Assembly: GCF_003096355.1 (NCBI RefSeq)
Contig: NZ_QEKI01000008.1
Coordinates: 62,001-126,000, forward strand
DNA length: 64,000 nucleotides
Direction of reading: 5' to 3'
From: Pontibacter virosus
GTDB taxonomy: Bacteria > Bacteroidota > Bacteroidia > Cytophagales > Hymenobacteraceae
Below the pieces are notes generated by a model that ran no database searches, was not told where the DNA came from, and saw only the letters and a program-made list of their open reading frames with translations. Numbering within the stretch: position 1 is the first letter of the stretch; each line of letters starts with the position of its first letter. Shown here piece after piece: positions 1 to 8,951 of this stretch. The translations under genes and the position numbers were made by a program.

Positions 1-864
1 TTGCGTGAAGCGGTGCACGATCAGCAATTTAGGTGGCAGGTTATACTCCTTGGCAATATCAGCCAGCAGCCCGGTGGCGTAGTTGATGTCCTCGGCGTCA
101 AAGCTACCGATTTTCTTACCAGGCACTTCGCCTTCTTTCATGGCAAACTCGGCGTCTATGCCCAGGTGCACGTTCGGTAGCTTCAGAAATTGCGTCAGAC
201 GAGGCAGTTCCTCGGGCAAGGTGCTGCGGCCCACCTGCACATCCAGAAACACAATGGCGTTACGCTGTTTGGCCATCTCCAGCACATCCTCGATCATTTT
301 GTCGGTCATGCGCAGGCGGTATTTGTCACCACGACCCGGGTGGCCCTGTGCTGTTACCACAATGGCGTGCAGGGCGGGCTGCACTGGCGTAAGCGAGTCG
401 GCTTTGGTCCAGTTCGCGACTTCCTCGTCCAGGCGGCTAAGCATTTCCTCTACCGGGTACTCGCCCAGTATACCCATGCGCTTCGACAGTGGGTTGCCAT
501 AGTAGGCCAGTATGCGCTTGTGTGGCAGGATGGCGCCCGGCAGTGGTGCCGGACCCGGGTATACGGTAGGTGCCTCAGCAGTCGCGGATGCGGCAGGAGT
601 AACGGTTGGTGACTGTGCTGCCAGCGTGTCCGAAGAGGCTGTGCTGGTGCTATCGGTTGGCTGCGCAGGCATCGTATACTTTTCTGTCGTGGCTGGCAGT
701 GCGGCTGAGTGGGCTTCTTTGTCCTGGGTGCAGGAAGCCGAGCCGAACAGCAGGGTGGCCGCCAGCAGGGCAGGTTTCAGGCGTGTTTTTAGGTAATGGG
801 GTGGTAAATGATTCAGCATAAAGCTTTTGATCGCTTCATGCGTACGTGGTAAAAAGGAGTTCAT
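1..864 (-). CDS. Conserved exported protein / lipoprotein of unknown function (partial, C-terminal end outside window)
   Basis: An open frame on the minus strand runs from an ATG at 864 (alternative ATG at 819) through position 1 without a stop, so the gene is cut by the window edge. The 819 start gives a basic N-terminus, a hydrophobic stretch and a Cys after Ser-Ala-Ser, a weak lipobox, so it is probably exported. A Ser/Thr/Ala/Pro-rich linker follows. The conserved part then reads LPHKRILAYYGNPLS ... LGEYPVEEML ... VQPALHAI ... IVFLDVQVG ... HLGIDAEFAM ... GSFDAEDINYA ... PPKLLIVHRFTQ. From memory the same block occurs in actinobacterial and Chloroflexota hypothetical proteins; the alternating beta-strand/helix look suggests a barrel-type fold. 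No enzymatic role can be assigned. Confidence 0.8.
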   Translation of the reverse strand, partial: MNSFLPRTHEAIKSFMLNHLPPHYLKTRLKPALLAATLLFGSASCTQDKEAHSAALPATTEKYTMPAQPTDSTSTASSDTLAAQSPTVTPAASATAEAPTVYPGPAPLPGAILPHKRILAYYGNPLSKRMGILGEYPVEEMLSRLDEEVANWTKADSLTPVQPALHAIVVTAQGHPGRGDKYRLRMTDKMIEDVLEMAKQRNAIVFLDVQVGRSTLPEELPRLTQFLKLPNVHLGIDAEFAMKEGEVPGKKIGSFDAEDINYATGLLADIAKEYNLPPKLLIVHRFTQ

Positions 865-956
865 GGCCAGGAATAGGTATTCGGTGTAAATAGTCTATTA
901 AAGTATAGATATTTCGTGAGGATACAGCGCCTGAGCCGCCTTTTTTAGTAAAAAAC

Positions 957-1748
957 TTATTCGTGGGTATAGTGGCGCTTCAGCCATTGACTCAGACCTT
1001 GCAGACCCGGAAAGAGTACACGCTCGGTGATATTGGCCTGGTCCAGCTTGTCCCGGATCTCCCACTTTAATCCGGCCGGTATGATGATCTTAAAATACAA
1101 CTCCGGGTGCTGTTCCAGCCAGCGGCTCATGTTGGCCTGCGCATTCGACATAAGCGAAAATAGGGCGTACTGGTGTACGATGCGTTCGTCCAGCGACGGT
1201 GGCTCCAAAAACACCACAAATTCTTCTTTCTGCAGCAAAGCCAGCTCTTTAAGGGAAGAACAGACGGGCTGCAGAATCTCAGGCGTAAACACGTTGGAGC
1301 CTTCCTCTTTGATAGCAGTCTGAAGCTTGAGCGGCAGGAAGTCGTTGGCCTTTACATAATCCACGCACCAGATAGCCCCATCTTCGTGGTAGCTGTCCAG
1401 GTTTTGGGTGGCAAAGTGCAGGGCCACGTAGGGGGAGTAAGTCCAGTCCAGCAGGCGGGTTGGGAGGCCATGGTGCTGCGCTACGGCCAACCAGTTCCAG
1501 ACGGAGTCGCCGGGCGCGGCGTTGCTGTGAGCGTACTTCCGAAAGTTTCGCAGAATGTGAGGCTCCAGTTCGTAGTAGCGGCTCCCGAGTCGGGTCAGGC
1601 TGGTACTCAGGTCATAGCCCTTGCTCCAGCTGCCACGGTATACGTATGAGGAGCGAAATCGCTTGATGTGCTCGTTCCAACTGTGGTCAAATAAGGCAGA
1701 CTGCACCTCCGCCCAGCTGTTCACTATGATGTCATTTTTGTGTTCCAT
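957..1748 (-). CDS. FRG domain-containing protein
   Basis: 263-residue protein if started at the ATG at 1748 (MEHKNDI); an upstream in-frame ATG at 1835 would add a 29-residue Pro/Thr-rich tail that looks like untranslated leader. The FRG domain is recognisable: the YVYRGSW motif that gives the family its name, followed by the helical segment LEPHILRNFRKYAH, then WLAVAQHHGLPTRLLDWT and SPYVALHFA. The family is widespread, often in mobile or defence-like contexts, and its biochemistry is unknown. The C-terminal 100 residues are not recognisable as a second domain. It stands alone, with the SOS operon reading in the same direction upstream. No membrane segment or signal peptide is visible. Confidence 0.85.
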   Translation of the reverse strand: MEHKNDIIVNSWAEVQSALFDHSWNEHIKRFRSSYVYRGSWSKGYDLSTSLTRLGSRYYELEPHILRNFRKYAHSNAAPGDSVWNWLAVAQHHGLPTRLLDWTYSPYVALHFATQNLDSYHEDGAIWCVDYVKANDFLPLKLQTAIKEEGSNVFTPEILQPVCSSLKELALLQKEEFVVFLEPPSLDERIVHQYALFSLMSNAQANMSRWLEQHPELYFKIIIPAGLKWEIRDKLDQANITERVLFPGLQGLSQWLKRHYTHE

Positions 1749-1941
1749 GCAATCGTTTTGCTGTCTAGAAGTAGCAGGCGGCGGGGTTGTCGTAAGCGTA
1801 TACCTGACTGGCGGTTTAAATGTTATACCTATCAATAATAGGGAGGATACACTACAATTACAAGCAGACAGGATGATACTTTCGCGGCAAATTGGTTGTC
1901 TGCCTTATTTGGTGAAATGCGCGTAATAGTATCTTCAACTT

Positions 1942-3003
1942 TTAAAAGAGGTTTATTTGTATACCTGCCCTGGTACAGAAGTAGTTATAGTTGTATGGCT
2001 TCATGCTGCGGCCAGCCATGTAGCGGTTTTGGCTCATCTTAAAAAGCTTGTTGATGGCCTCTGCGAATTTTCCCTCGCCGCGCATGCGTGTGCCGAAGCG
2101 ACTGTCGCTCAACTGACCGCCATGGCAGTCAGCAATCTGGCTCAGCACCTTCTCGGCGCGGTCGGGGAAGGCCTCCCGGATCCAGTCTTCGAAGATGGGG
2201 CCGATGCTGCCGTTGAGCCGCACGATGGTGTAGGCTGCACTGCTGGCGCCCTCCTCGGCCGCGCTTTTGATGATGGCCGGAATCTCGGAGTCGTTGAGGC
2301 CAGGTATAATGGGGGCCACCATCACATTGACGGGTATACCAACCTCCGCTAGCTGCTTCACCACTTGCAGCCGTCTGGCCCCCGTGGCGGTGCGGGGCTC
2401 CAGTTTCTGGCGCAGCTTCTCGTCGAGGGTGGTGATGCTGATGTTCACATGCACCAGGTCGAGCTTGTTGAGTTGCTTCAGCAGGTCGAGGTCACGCAGG
2501 ATAAGAGCGTTTTTGGTGATGATGCTCACAGGGTGGCGGTACTCCAGCAGCACCTCCAGCATGCGGCGGGTGAGCTGCTTCTTCGCCTCAATGGGCTGAT
2601 AGCAGTCGGTGTTGCCGGCCAGCATGATGGGCATCACCTGCCAGTTCTGGTTCTCCAGTTGCCGGGCCAGCACCTCCGGAGCGTTTTCCTTGACGATGAT
2701 CTTGCGTTCGAAATCCAGTCCGGCGCCGTAGCCCCAGTATTGGTGGGTGTTGCGGGCATAGCAGTACACGCAGCCATGTTCACAGCCCTGGTAGGGGTTC
2801 ATGGAGTAGGACAGGCCCAAATCCGGACTCTCCACTTTGTTCACAATTTTCTTGGGGTGCTCGGTAAAGAACTCGGTTTTACTGTTGGAGAGCATGGCCT
2901 CGTCCAGCCCCTCGATGTGCGCAGCCACGTATTCCTGCTTCAGGTAGGGGTTAGCCGGGTTATACTGTGCGCCGCGGCCTTTTAAAAACTCTTCTGCTTT
3001 CAT
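1942..3003 (-). CDS. SPL-family (PA0069/Rv2578c-type) radical SAM protein
   Basis: 353 residues. The radical SAM cluster motif is C74-x3-C78-x2-C81 (GCEHGCVYCYARNTH), preceded by the SMNPYQGC signature shared with spore-photoproduct-lyase-like proteins. The rest matches the family: NTDCYQPIEA, PVSIITKNALILRDLDLL, NVSITTLD-type strand and EPRTATGARRL. The reaction in non-sporulating bacteria is not established; repair or modification of nucleic acid is commonly guessed from the similarity to photoproduct lyase. It starts 17 bases after the umuC stop and very probably shares the umuD-umuC transcript, which supports (but does not prove) a role in the DNA-damage response. Confidence 0.9.
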   Translation of the reverse strand: MKAEEFLKGRGAQYNPANPYLKQEYVAAHIEGLDEAMLSNSKTEFFTEHPKKIVNKVESPDLGLSYSMNPYQGCEHGCVYCYARNTHQYWGYGAGLDFERKIIVKENAPEVLARQLENQNWQVMPIMLAGNTDCYQPIEAKKQLTRRMLEVLLEYRHPVSIITKNALILRDLDLLKQLNKLDLVHVNISITTLDEKLRQKLEPRTATGARRLQVVKQLAEVGIPVNVMVAPIIPGLNDSEIPAIIKSAAEEGASSAAYTIVRLNGSIGPIFEDWIREAFPDRAEKVLSQIADCHGGQLSDSRFGTRMRGEGKFAEAINKLFKMSQNRYMAGRSMKPYNYNYFCTRAGIQINLF

Positions 3004-3020
3004 AGGATTTCAGGTATAGT

Positions 3021-4295
3021 TTAATCCACATTTATGCACAGCAGCTTTTCCAACTGCGTGGTATAACAGGGCGACTTCTTTTCGCATTTGAGCTGCCAGG
3101 GGCGGGTGGTGCCTTGGGCGGCACAGGTAACCGTGTCGCGGCCCCATGCGTTGTTGAGTTTGTCAAGCGTTTGCATCAGGCGCTGGTGCTTGTCACGGTC
3201 CACGGTGTCGAGCAGGCTGGTCTGCACCTGGTTCTGCGGTCGCAACTCCGACACGATCACGCCGCTCTTCTTGTAGCGGTAGCCTTCGCGGTAAAGCGCC
3301 TGCAAGGCCAGGCTGGCATACTGCAGCAACTCCAGCGTGCTACTGGTGGCCGTGGGCAAAGCAATGGTCTTGCTGTTGAAGTACTGGGCGTCCGTTTCCC
3401 GGAACCGGTTCGTCTCCACAAACACCGTAATGGCGCCTGCACAGCTTTTCTGGCGTCGCAGCTTGGCCGCACAGCGCGAAGCATAGTTGGCTGTAGCCTC
3501 CTGCAACTGCGACAGCGTTGTAACGGCATACCCAAACGAGCGGGAGGTGCAGATGTGCTGCTTATTGGGTGCCACCATCTCCAGATCCTGGCAGGGCTCC
3601 CCGCGCAGCTCCCGCACGGTGCGCAGGCCCACCACGGTCAGGTGCTGTTTCACGAAGGCATCGGAGGCGTTGCGTAGGTCCAGCGCAGTGTGTATGCCGA
3701 AGCCGGCCAGCTTACGGGTATAGCGCCTGCCCACGCCCCAAACGTCGCCTATCTCGGTGCGTCGCAGGGCCTCCTGTATGTGCCGCTCGTCGGTCAGCAC
3801 CAGCACGCCGTCCGCCTTCTTTGATTTCTTGGAAAGCCGGTTCGCCAGTTTGGCCAGCGTCTTGGTCGGGGCCACACCCACCGACACTGGTATACCTGTC
3901 CAGGTCCTGACGGTGTTCCGAAGCTCCCCGGCATACTGGTTCAGGTCACGGCCATAGAAGTTACCCAGGTCCAGGAAAGCCTCGTCGATGGAGTATACCT
4001 CCAGGTTGGGTGTAAACTGCGCCAGCGTCTGCATCACGCGCGCCGACATGTCGCCATACAAAGTATAGTTGCTGCTGAAAACGTGCACGTTGTGCTGCTC
4101 TATGACATCCTTTGCTTTAAAGGCGGGTTCGCCCATTTGTATGCCCAGCGCCTTGGCTTCGTTGGACCGCGCGATGATGCAGCCGTCGTTGTTGGAGAGC
4201 ACCACAATGGGTTTACCCTCCAGCTTTGGGTCGAAGACCCGCTCGCAGGAGGCGTAGAAGTTATTGCAGTCCACCAGGGCGAAAAGGCTAGTCAT
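3021..4295 (-). CDS. umuC: Translesion DNA polymerase V catalytic subunit UmuC (Y family)
   Basis: 424 residues, the normal UmuC length. The N-terminus [19 protein letters not shown] carries the first catalytic Asp (D9), and [10 protein letters not shown] carries the second acidic pair (D104, E105) of the Y-family palm. A little-finger domain and the UmuC-specific C-terminal extension follow. The protein copies damaged templates together with processed UmuD and RecA. The start at 4295 overlaps the umuD stop by 8 bases, implying translational coupling. It forms an operon with umuD upstream and the radical SAM gene downstream. Confidence 0.96.
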   Translation of the reverse strand: MTSLFALVDCNNFYASCERVFDPKLEGKPIVVLSNNDGCIIARSNEAKALGIQMGEPAFKAKDVIEQHNVHVFSSNYTLYGDMSARVMQTLAQFTPNLEVYSIDEAFLDLGNFYGRDLNQYAGELRNTVRTWTGIPVSVGVAPTKTLAKLANRLSKKSKKADGVLVLTDERHIQEALRRTEIGDVWGVGRRYTRKLAGFGIHTALDLRNASDAFVKQHLTVVGLRTVRELRGEPCQDLEMVAPNKQHICTSRSFGYAVTTLSQLQEATANYASRCAAKLRRQKSCAGAITVFVETNRFRETDAQYFNSKTIALPTATSSTLELLQYASLALQALYREGYRYKKSGVIVSELRPQNQVQTSLLDTVDRDKHQRLMQTLDKLNNAWGRDTVTCAAQGTTRPWQLKCEKKSPCYTTQLEKLLCINVD

Positions 4296-4758
4296 GGCTG
4301 CCGTTTACTTTGTGCAGCGACCACACCACAACGCCCCAGGGTTTGAAATCCATCTCTTCGGTAATCTCCACGGGCGGGTACAGTTCGTTGGCCGGCTGCA
4401 GGTATAGCCGGGGGCCTTTCTGCAGCAGCCGTTTTACCGTGAACTCACCGTCTACCACCCCAATGATGATGTGCCCGTGGCTGGGCTTCAGGGAGCGGTC
4501 CACTACCAGTATGTCACCGTCGTGCAGGCGGGCGTCGCGCATCGACTCACCTCGCACCCGCACCAGGTAAGTGGCGGTAGGATTCCGGATCAGCACCTGT
4601 TGCAGGTTGATCTTGTCTTCCAAATAATCCTCAGCCGGTGAGGGGAAACCTGCCGCTACATAGCTCTGGCTGATTGGAAGCTCTAAAAGGTCAGTTAAGC
4701 CTAGTGGCACTATTTCCAGGTGATCGGGCAGGGTGTTCAAGGTATAGGCTTTTTCCAT
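4288..4758 (-). CDS. umuD: UmuD-type self-cleaving S24 peptidase, polymerase V subunit
   Basis: 156 residues. Self-cleavage should occur at A36-G37 in [12 protein letters not shown]; the nucleophile is S72 (RGESMRDA) and the general base K109 (GEFTVKRL). The spacings cleavage-Ser (35) and Ser-Lys (37) are the same as in E. coli UmuD (G25, S60, K97), so the enzyme should be active. The N-terminal arm is about 12 residues longer than in E. coli. There is no DNA-binding HTH, so it is UmuD, not LexA. It is the first gene of the operon; a promoter-like -7 element and a repeat block lie just upstream (4797-4855). Confidence 0.95.
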   Translation of the reverse strand: MEKAYTLNTLPDHLEIVPLGLTDLLELPISQSYVAAGFPSPAEDYLEDKINLQQVLIRNPTATYLVRVRGESMRDARLHDGDILVVDRSLKPSHGHIIIGVVDGEFTVKRLLQKGPRLYLQPANELYPPVEITEEMDFKPWGVVVWSLHKVNGSHD

Positions 4759-4796
4759 AGTGCTGTCTCATTCATACTCTCGTGTAAAATATCGCT

Positions 4797-4804
4797 CAAA
4801 TATA
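4797..4804 (-). promoter_or_regulatory. Bacteroidota-type -7 element upstream of umuD
   Basis: On the minus strand the bases read TATATTTG, an exact match to the Bacteroidota consensus TAnnTTTG, about 40 bases before the umuD start, giving a leader of roughly 30 bases. No clear TTTG -33 element lies at the expected distance, as may be expected for a promoter normally held by a repressor or needing help. Confidence 0.5.
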
Positions 4805-4810
4805 TATAGT

Positions 4811-4855
4811 ATTTGCTAATATAGTTGTCATTTGTACTAATATTTTTAGCATTTG
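4811..4855. repeat. Threefold ATTTG repeat / possible operator upstream of umuD
   Basis: ATTTG occurs at 4811, 4830 and 4851, i.e. 19 and 21 bases apart (about two helical turns), and the first two copies extend to ATTTG(TA)CTAATAT. This lies directly upstream of the -7 element, where an SOS-type operator would be expected. That it binds LexA or another repressor is inference; the Bacteroidota SOS box is not well conserved and I cannot match it to a known consensus. Confidence 0.35.
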
Positions 4856-5063
4856 GTTGTGTTCTGAAACTAACTGCCCGGAGGAGGGGCTGAGGGCAGG
4901 CACTCCTGGGGAGGAGGAAAGTGCAGTGTTAATTGGTGAAATACATCCTGTGTTGCATGATTCGGGTAAAGTGTTGCGCTCTGTAAAGAAAATGCAGCCA
5001 GGGTATAGCCATTTTACTATTTATGCGTTTAAGTGCAGCATAATTTCAATCAATTCACCTTAT

Positions 5064-5852
5064 ATGTTTAAGACCCTTCTAGAAAAAACGAAGAAAGTGT
5101 ATTTGCTGCTTGCGCTGGTACCCGCACTGGTGCTGACTGCCTGCGACAAGGACGAAGAGAATGCAGCTAATCCCGGCCATGTGCTCAACCGGAAAGCAGT
5201 GGGAGAGAGTGCCCGTGACCTGCTCTCTGCTGAGAAATACGGTAAAATTATAGTGGAACTGCAGTACGCGCAGGGGTTCGAGCCTACGGCGGCCGCTGTC
5301 AGCAACCTGCGTAGCTGGATGGAGAAATACCTGAACAAGCCTGGTGGCATCATTCTGAGGCAGGCTGCTATTCCGGCGCCCGGCAAAAGCTCCTACACTG
5401 CCCAGGACCTGGCGGGCATCGAGGAAAAGTACCGCACAGAGTACACCCGGCCCGATACGATCGCGATCTACTTCTTCTTTGCTGACAGCAAGTATGCAGA
5501 AGACACCGAAAACAGCAAAGTGCTGGGGGTCGCTTACCGCAATACATCCATGGCGCTGTTTGAGCATACGATTCGTAGTATGTCAGGGGGTATCGGGCAG
5601 CCAGACAGAACAAGGCTGGAGAGCGTAGTGCTACAGCATGAGTTGGGGCATATTCTGGGTCTGGTAAATGCCGGCACACCCATGCAGCAAAACCACCAGG
5701 ACGCGCCGCACGGCCGCCACTGCGACAACAGCAAATGCCTGATGTACTATACTGTGGAGACCGGTGGCGTGGTGCAGAATCTGCTGGGAGGCTATACGCC
5801 GGTGTTGGACCAAAACTGCATCAACGATCTGAAAGCCAATGGCGGAAAGTGA
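5064..5852 (+). CDS. Archaemetzincin-like zinc metalloprotease lipoprotein
   Basis: 262 residues from the ATG at 5064; the frame is open further upstream but that part is not coding-like. A lipoprotein signal ends in LTAC (C27), so the mature enzyme is likely anchored at the cell envelope. The zinc site begins H192-E193-x2-H196 in HELGHILGLV; the expected third ligand is not at the usual place. Instead a segment of about 17 residues intervenes and is followed by HCDNSKCLMYY, which fits the archaemetzincin pattern H-C-x4-C-x-M (H219, C220, C225, M227). The family is known in Bacteroidota as membrane metalloproteases; substrates are unknown. It stands alone, followed by a terminator hairpin. 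Confidence 0.8.
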   Translation: MFKTLLEKTKKVYLLLALVPALVLTACDKDEENAANPGHVLNRKAVGESARDLLSAEKYGKIIVELQYAQGFEPTAAAVSNLRSWMEKYLNKPGGIILRQAAIPAPGKSSYTAQDLAGIEEKYRTEYTRPDTIAIYFFFADSKYAEDTENSKVLGVAYRNTSMALFEHTIRSMSGGIGQPDRTRLESVVLQHELGHILGLVNAGTPMQQNHQDAPHGRHCDNSKCLMYYTVETGGVVQNLLGGYTPVLDQNCINDLKANGGK

Positions 5853-5876
5853 TTTTGGCAAAGCGTGACTTTAAGC

Positions 5877-5915
5877 TACGGCTCCTGACTTATGCACAGG
5901 AGCCGTACTCGTTTT
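5877..5915 (+). terminator. Rho-independent terminator after the metalloprotease gene
   Basis: Perfect 11-base inverted repeat TACGGCTCCTG / CAGGAGCCGTA (5877-5887 and 5897-5907) with a 9-base loop, followed by a T-containing tail (CTCGTTTTC), 25 bases after the stop codon. Confidence 0.75.
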
Positions 5916-6024
5916 CGGACCACCGGGAAGCGGACAGTAGCCTGCCTGCCACGTCCTGCTCAACTGGTAAATGAACCGATGACTTTTTAGTTGTGGCTGT
6001 TAGCTGAAATAAGTGGCAAAGCTT

Positions 6025-6032
6025 TAAATTTG
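6025..6032 (+). promoter_or_regulatory. -7 promoter element for the aminotransferase gene
   Basis: TAAATTTG matches the Bacteroidota -7 consensus TAnnTTTG exactly. Transcription would start near 6039, giving an 11-base leader before the ATG at 6050. No convincing -33 element is seen. Confidence 0.5.
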
Positions 6033-6049
6033 AGAAAAATTAAGCGAGT

Positions 6050-7297
6050 ATGATACAGCGCAGCACGCGGCTAGATGCGGTTCATTACGAACTATGCGGG
6101 CCCATATATGAGAAGGCGAAAGAACTGGAGTTGGAAGGGCATCGTATCACGAAGCTGAATATCGGTAATCCGGCTCCCTTTGGCTTTGACGCACCCGAGG
6201 CGGTCACCCGAAGCATTATAGAGAACCTGCGCCATGCCCAGGGCTACTCAGATCACAAAGGCATTCTGCCCGCCCGCGAAGCGATCCGGGACTACTACAC
6301 GGCCAAAGGTATAGCCGGCGTCCACACAGATGATATCTCGCTCGGCAACGGTGTGGGCGAATTGATCCTGCAAGCGGTGCAGGCGCTGCTCAACGAAGGC
6401 GACGAGATGCTGGTGCCTTCGCCGGACTATCCGCTGTGGACAGCAGCTGTGCGCTTTTCGGGCGGCAAAGCCGTGCACTACCTCTGCGACGAAGCCTCCG
6501 ACTGGAACCCCGACCTGGCCGACATCAGAAGCAAGATCACGAGCCGCACCAAGGCTATCGTCATCATCAACCCCAACAACCCGACTGGTGCGGTGTATGC
6601 CCCGCAACTGCTGCAGGAACTGGTAGAACTGGCGGCCACACACAATCTGGCGGTGTTCTCAGACGAGATTTACGACAAGATACTCTACGATGAAGTAGAA
6701 TACCGCTCTACGGCCACTTTCTCAGACGAGGTGCTGACGGTCACTTTCAGCGGGCTTTCCAAGAATTACCTGGCCGCTGGTTTCCGGGCGGGCTGGATGC
6801 TGGTGAGCGGTAACAAAGCCAAAGCCAGGAGCTACATCGAGGGGCTGAACACCATGGCGAGTCTGCGGGTGTGCAGCAACGTGCCGGCGCAGTTTGCCAT
6901 ACAGGCGGCTTTAAAGGGTTACCAGGAAAACCAGGACCTGGTATTGCCAACCGGCAGACTACGGCAGCAGCGGGATATTTGCTACGAGAAGCTGACGGCT
7001 ATACCTGGCATTACCTGCGTAAAGCCAAAAGGCGCCTTTTACCTGTTTCCGAAAATCGATGTGAAAAAGTACGCCATTGCCGATGACCAAGCGTTTGTGC
7101 TGGACTTTCTACAGGAGCAACACGTGCTGTTGGTACAAGGGAGCGGCTTTAACTGGCAGCAGCCCGACCACTTCCGCATCGTATACCTGCCGGAGCAACA
7201 GGAGTTGAGCCAGACCATGGACAAACTCGCTCTGTTTCTGCAGCATTATAAGGGGACAGGTATAGCCACTCAGCGACAGCTAACGGAGTCGCTGTAA
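6050..7297 (+). CDS. alaA: Pyridoxal-phosphate aminotransferase, AlaA-like (alanine-synthesising)
   Basis: 415 residues, class I/II fold. The N-terminus LNIGNPAPFGFDAPE, the substrate loop YSDHKGILPAREAI, NPNNPTGAVY and the PLP-binding lysine motif SGLSKNYLAAGFRAGW are all typical of AlaA/YfbQ-type enzymes, which transfer the amino group of glutamate to pyruvate. The length is close to E. coli AlaA (405). The gene is monocistronic: promoter element 11-18 bases before the inferred start site, strong terminator 16 bases after the stop. Assignment to alanine rather than another 2-oxo acid rests on family resemblance only. Confidence 0.88.
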   Translation: MIQRSTRLDAVHYELCGPIYEKAKELELEGHRITKLNIGNPAPFGFDAPEAVTRSIIENLRHAQGYSDHKGILPAREAIRDYYTAKGIAGVHTDDISLGNGVGELILQAVQALLNEGDEMLVPSPDYPLWTAAVRFSGGKAVHYLCDEASDWNPDLADIRSKITSRTKAIVIINPNNPTGAVYAPQLLQELVELAATHNLAVFSDEIYDKILYDEVEYRSTATFSDEVLTVTFSGLSKNYLAAGFRAGWMLVSGNKAKARSYIEGLNTMASLRVCSNVPAQFAIQAALKGYQENQDLVLPTGRLRQQRDICYEKLTAIPGITCVKPKGAFYLFPKIDVKKYAIADDQAFVLDFLQEQHVLLVQGSGFNWQQPDHFRIVYLPEQQELSQTMDKLALFLQHYKGTGIATQRQLTESL

Positions 7298-7312
7298 GTA
7301 TAGCCAATTGAT

Positions 7313-7357
7313 ATAAACCAGAAAAGGCTCCCGCTAAAGGAGCCTTTTCTGGTTTAT
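7313..7357. terminator. Strong bidirectional terminator
   Basis: Perfect 19-base inverted repeat (7313-7331 and 7339-7357) with a 7-base loop; AAAA and TTTT runs lie inside the stem, so it can serve the aminotransferase gene on the plus strand and the decarboxylase gene on the minus strand. Confidence 0.9.
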
Positions 7358-7399
7358 GGGATTACCTGTCAGGTATAGCGTTCACTCTGCAGGTATAGC

Positions 7400-8650
7400 T
7401 TACTCTACCAGACAGGCATCCTGCTGATAAGCCTTCAAATCAGCGAGCAGCGGGATCAGGCGGTCGATGGTCACGTGGTCCATGACTACTACCTTATACC
7501 AATTGGCGTCGTGGTGATTGTCTGGCACGAGGCCATACTTGCTGGCGATGCCTCTGTTCAGGTGCTCGCTGTGGATCGTGATGATGTTGGAGTGCGGGTT
7601 GCGGTAATAGGCTATGCCTGCCTTGTCGAGCTCAGCGGCCAGCCAGGCGGCGCGGTTGAGCAGGGTAGTGGTCTTCTCCTCCCAGCCGTAGCGACCGTAG
7701 GTCATCAGGATCATCCAGACAGCGATGGCGTTGGCGCCGGAGCGACTGCCGGTCAGCGTGAAATCCTCTCCCTCCACGTAGCTGGCCTCCTTGGTGTTGG
7801 CGTGCTCCATAAAGCCCTTCCGGATCAGGAAGATGCCTGTGCCGTAAGGTGCCTGCACCATCTTATGCGCATCCAGTGTCACGGAAGTAATGTGCCTGCT
7901 CTGGAAGTTAAGCGCGTTGTCCGGGTTGGTGAAAGGGTAGATGAAGCCTCCGAAAGCCGCGTCCACATGGATCATGTACTGGCAGTTGATTTCTTCAAGT
8001 GCCGCTGCATATACCTCGGCGTTATCCACTGAGCCAAACATAGTTGTCATCATGTTGGTAACCACAATGAAGTGACTTTTGCCTTTCGCTTTCTGGGCGG
8101 CGACCACCTCCTGCAGATGGGTTTCGTCGATGGCGCGTGTGTCATCGTCCACCTGTACCGTAGCGATATCGAGGTCGAAGACGTTGGCGGCCTTGCTCAT
8201 AGAGTAGTGGCTGTCACGGGAGCACAGAATGCAGATGCTGCTGTTACCAACACCGTCGCGGTTGCGGAAGTAGTTGCGGTAGATCCAGATGGCCTGCAGG
8301 TTGGCCTCAGTGCCACCCGCCGCCACATAGCCGTCGCAGCTGTCGGGCTCGGCTTTCAGGATCTGTTCGGCGCACAGACCGATCAGTTCGCGCTCGATCT
8401 GGTGCGTGCCCCTGAAAAAGGATTCGGAAGCGCCCAGGGTATGGCAGCCGATATGATTCGGGTTGTGGATCAACGCTGTCAGGAAGGGGGCGTCTTTCAG
8501 GAAAGGCGCGTCCTGGTAGAATACTTTATTATCAAGGTGGGAGCCAGGTATACCCAGTATGTTCTCGTCATAGAAATTCACATTCTCTTCCAGGGCATTA
8601 AATACGATGGTCCGGATCGTCTCTTTATTCAGTTTAGTCCACGGTTTCAT
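7400..8650 (-). CDS. PLP-dependent group II decarboxylase
   Basis: 416 residues from the ATG at 8650 (MKPWTKLNKE); an in-frame ATG at 8734 would add 28 residues without features. The group II decarboxylase fold is recognisable: GYVAAGGTEANLQAIW, HYSMSKAANVFD, IHVDAAFGGFIYPF, and the PLP lysine in VTLDAHKMVQAPYGTG. The family includes glutamate, tyrosine, aspartate and histidine decarboxylases, and the substrate cannot be read from the sequence. The gene is alone, between two divergent or convergent neighbours, and shares the terminator at 7313-7357. Confidence 0.85.
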   Translation of the reverse strand: MKPWTKLNKETIRTIVFNALEENVNFYDENILGIPGSHLDNKVFYQDAPFLKDAPFLTALIHNPNHIGCHTLGASESFFRGTHQIERELIGLCAEQILKAEPDSCDGYVAAGGTEANLQAIWIYRNYFRNRDGVGNSSICILCSRDSHYSMSKAANVFDLDIATVQVDDDTRAIDETHLQEVVAAQKAKGKSHFIVVTNMMTTMFGSVDNAEVYAAALEEINCQYMIHVDAAFGGFIYPFTNPDNALNFQSRHITSVTLDAHKMVQAPYGTGIFLIRKGFMEHANTKEASYVEGEDFTLTGSRSGANAIAVWMILMTYGRYGWEEKTTTLLNRAAWLAAELDKAGIAYYRNPHSNIITIHSEHLNRGIASKYGLVPDNHHDANWYKVVVMDHVTIDRLIPLLADLKAYQQDACLVE

Positions 8651-8951
8651 ACTCGCAAGCGGGGTTAATGGTAAATAGCAGGGGGCTGTCGGTACAGCGT
8701 TGTCCTGTTGCATAGGCAGGCAAATATACGACATCCAGCAGACATGCTCCTGAAGAGGAGTATTGCCCTTTCCCTGACAGACTGCGATTTACGAATGTGA
8801 ATTCGTGAAAGCAATGATATAAATCATATAGACGGTGATAAAAATTACTGAAAAAAAAACTGGGAACTAAACCAAACAAGGCTTTACTTTGTAGTGTTAA
8901 AGTAATGCTATTGAAACAAGTTCTAAACCTATACTTTGAAGAAGATGCGCT

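Noticed and set aside
957..1748. Anti-phage system around the FRG-domain gene
   Set aside because: Its neighbours are ordinary chromosomal genes; no nuclease, helicase, toxin partner or integrase is present.
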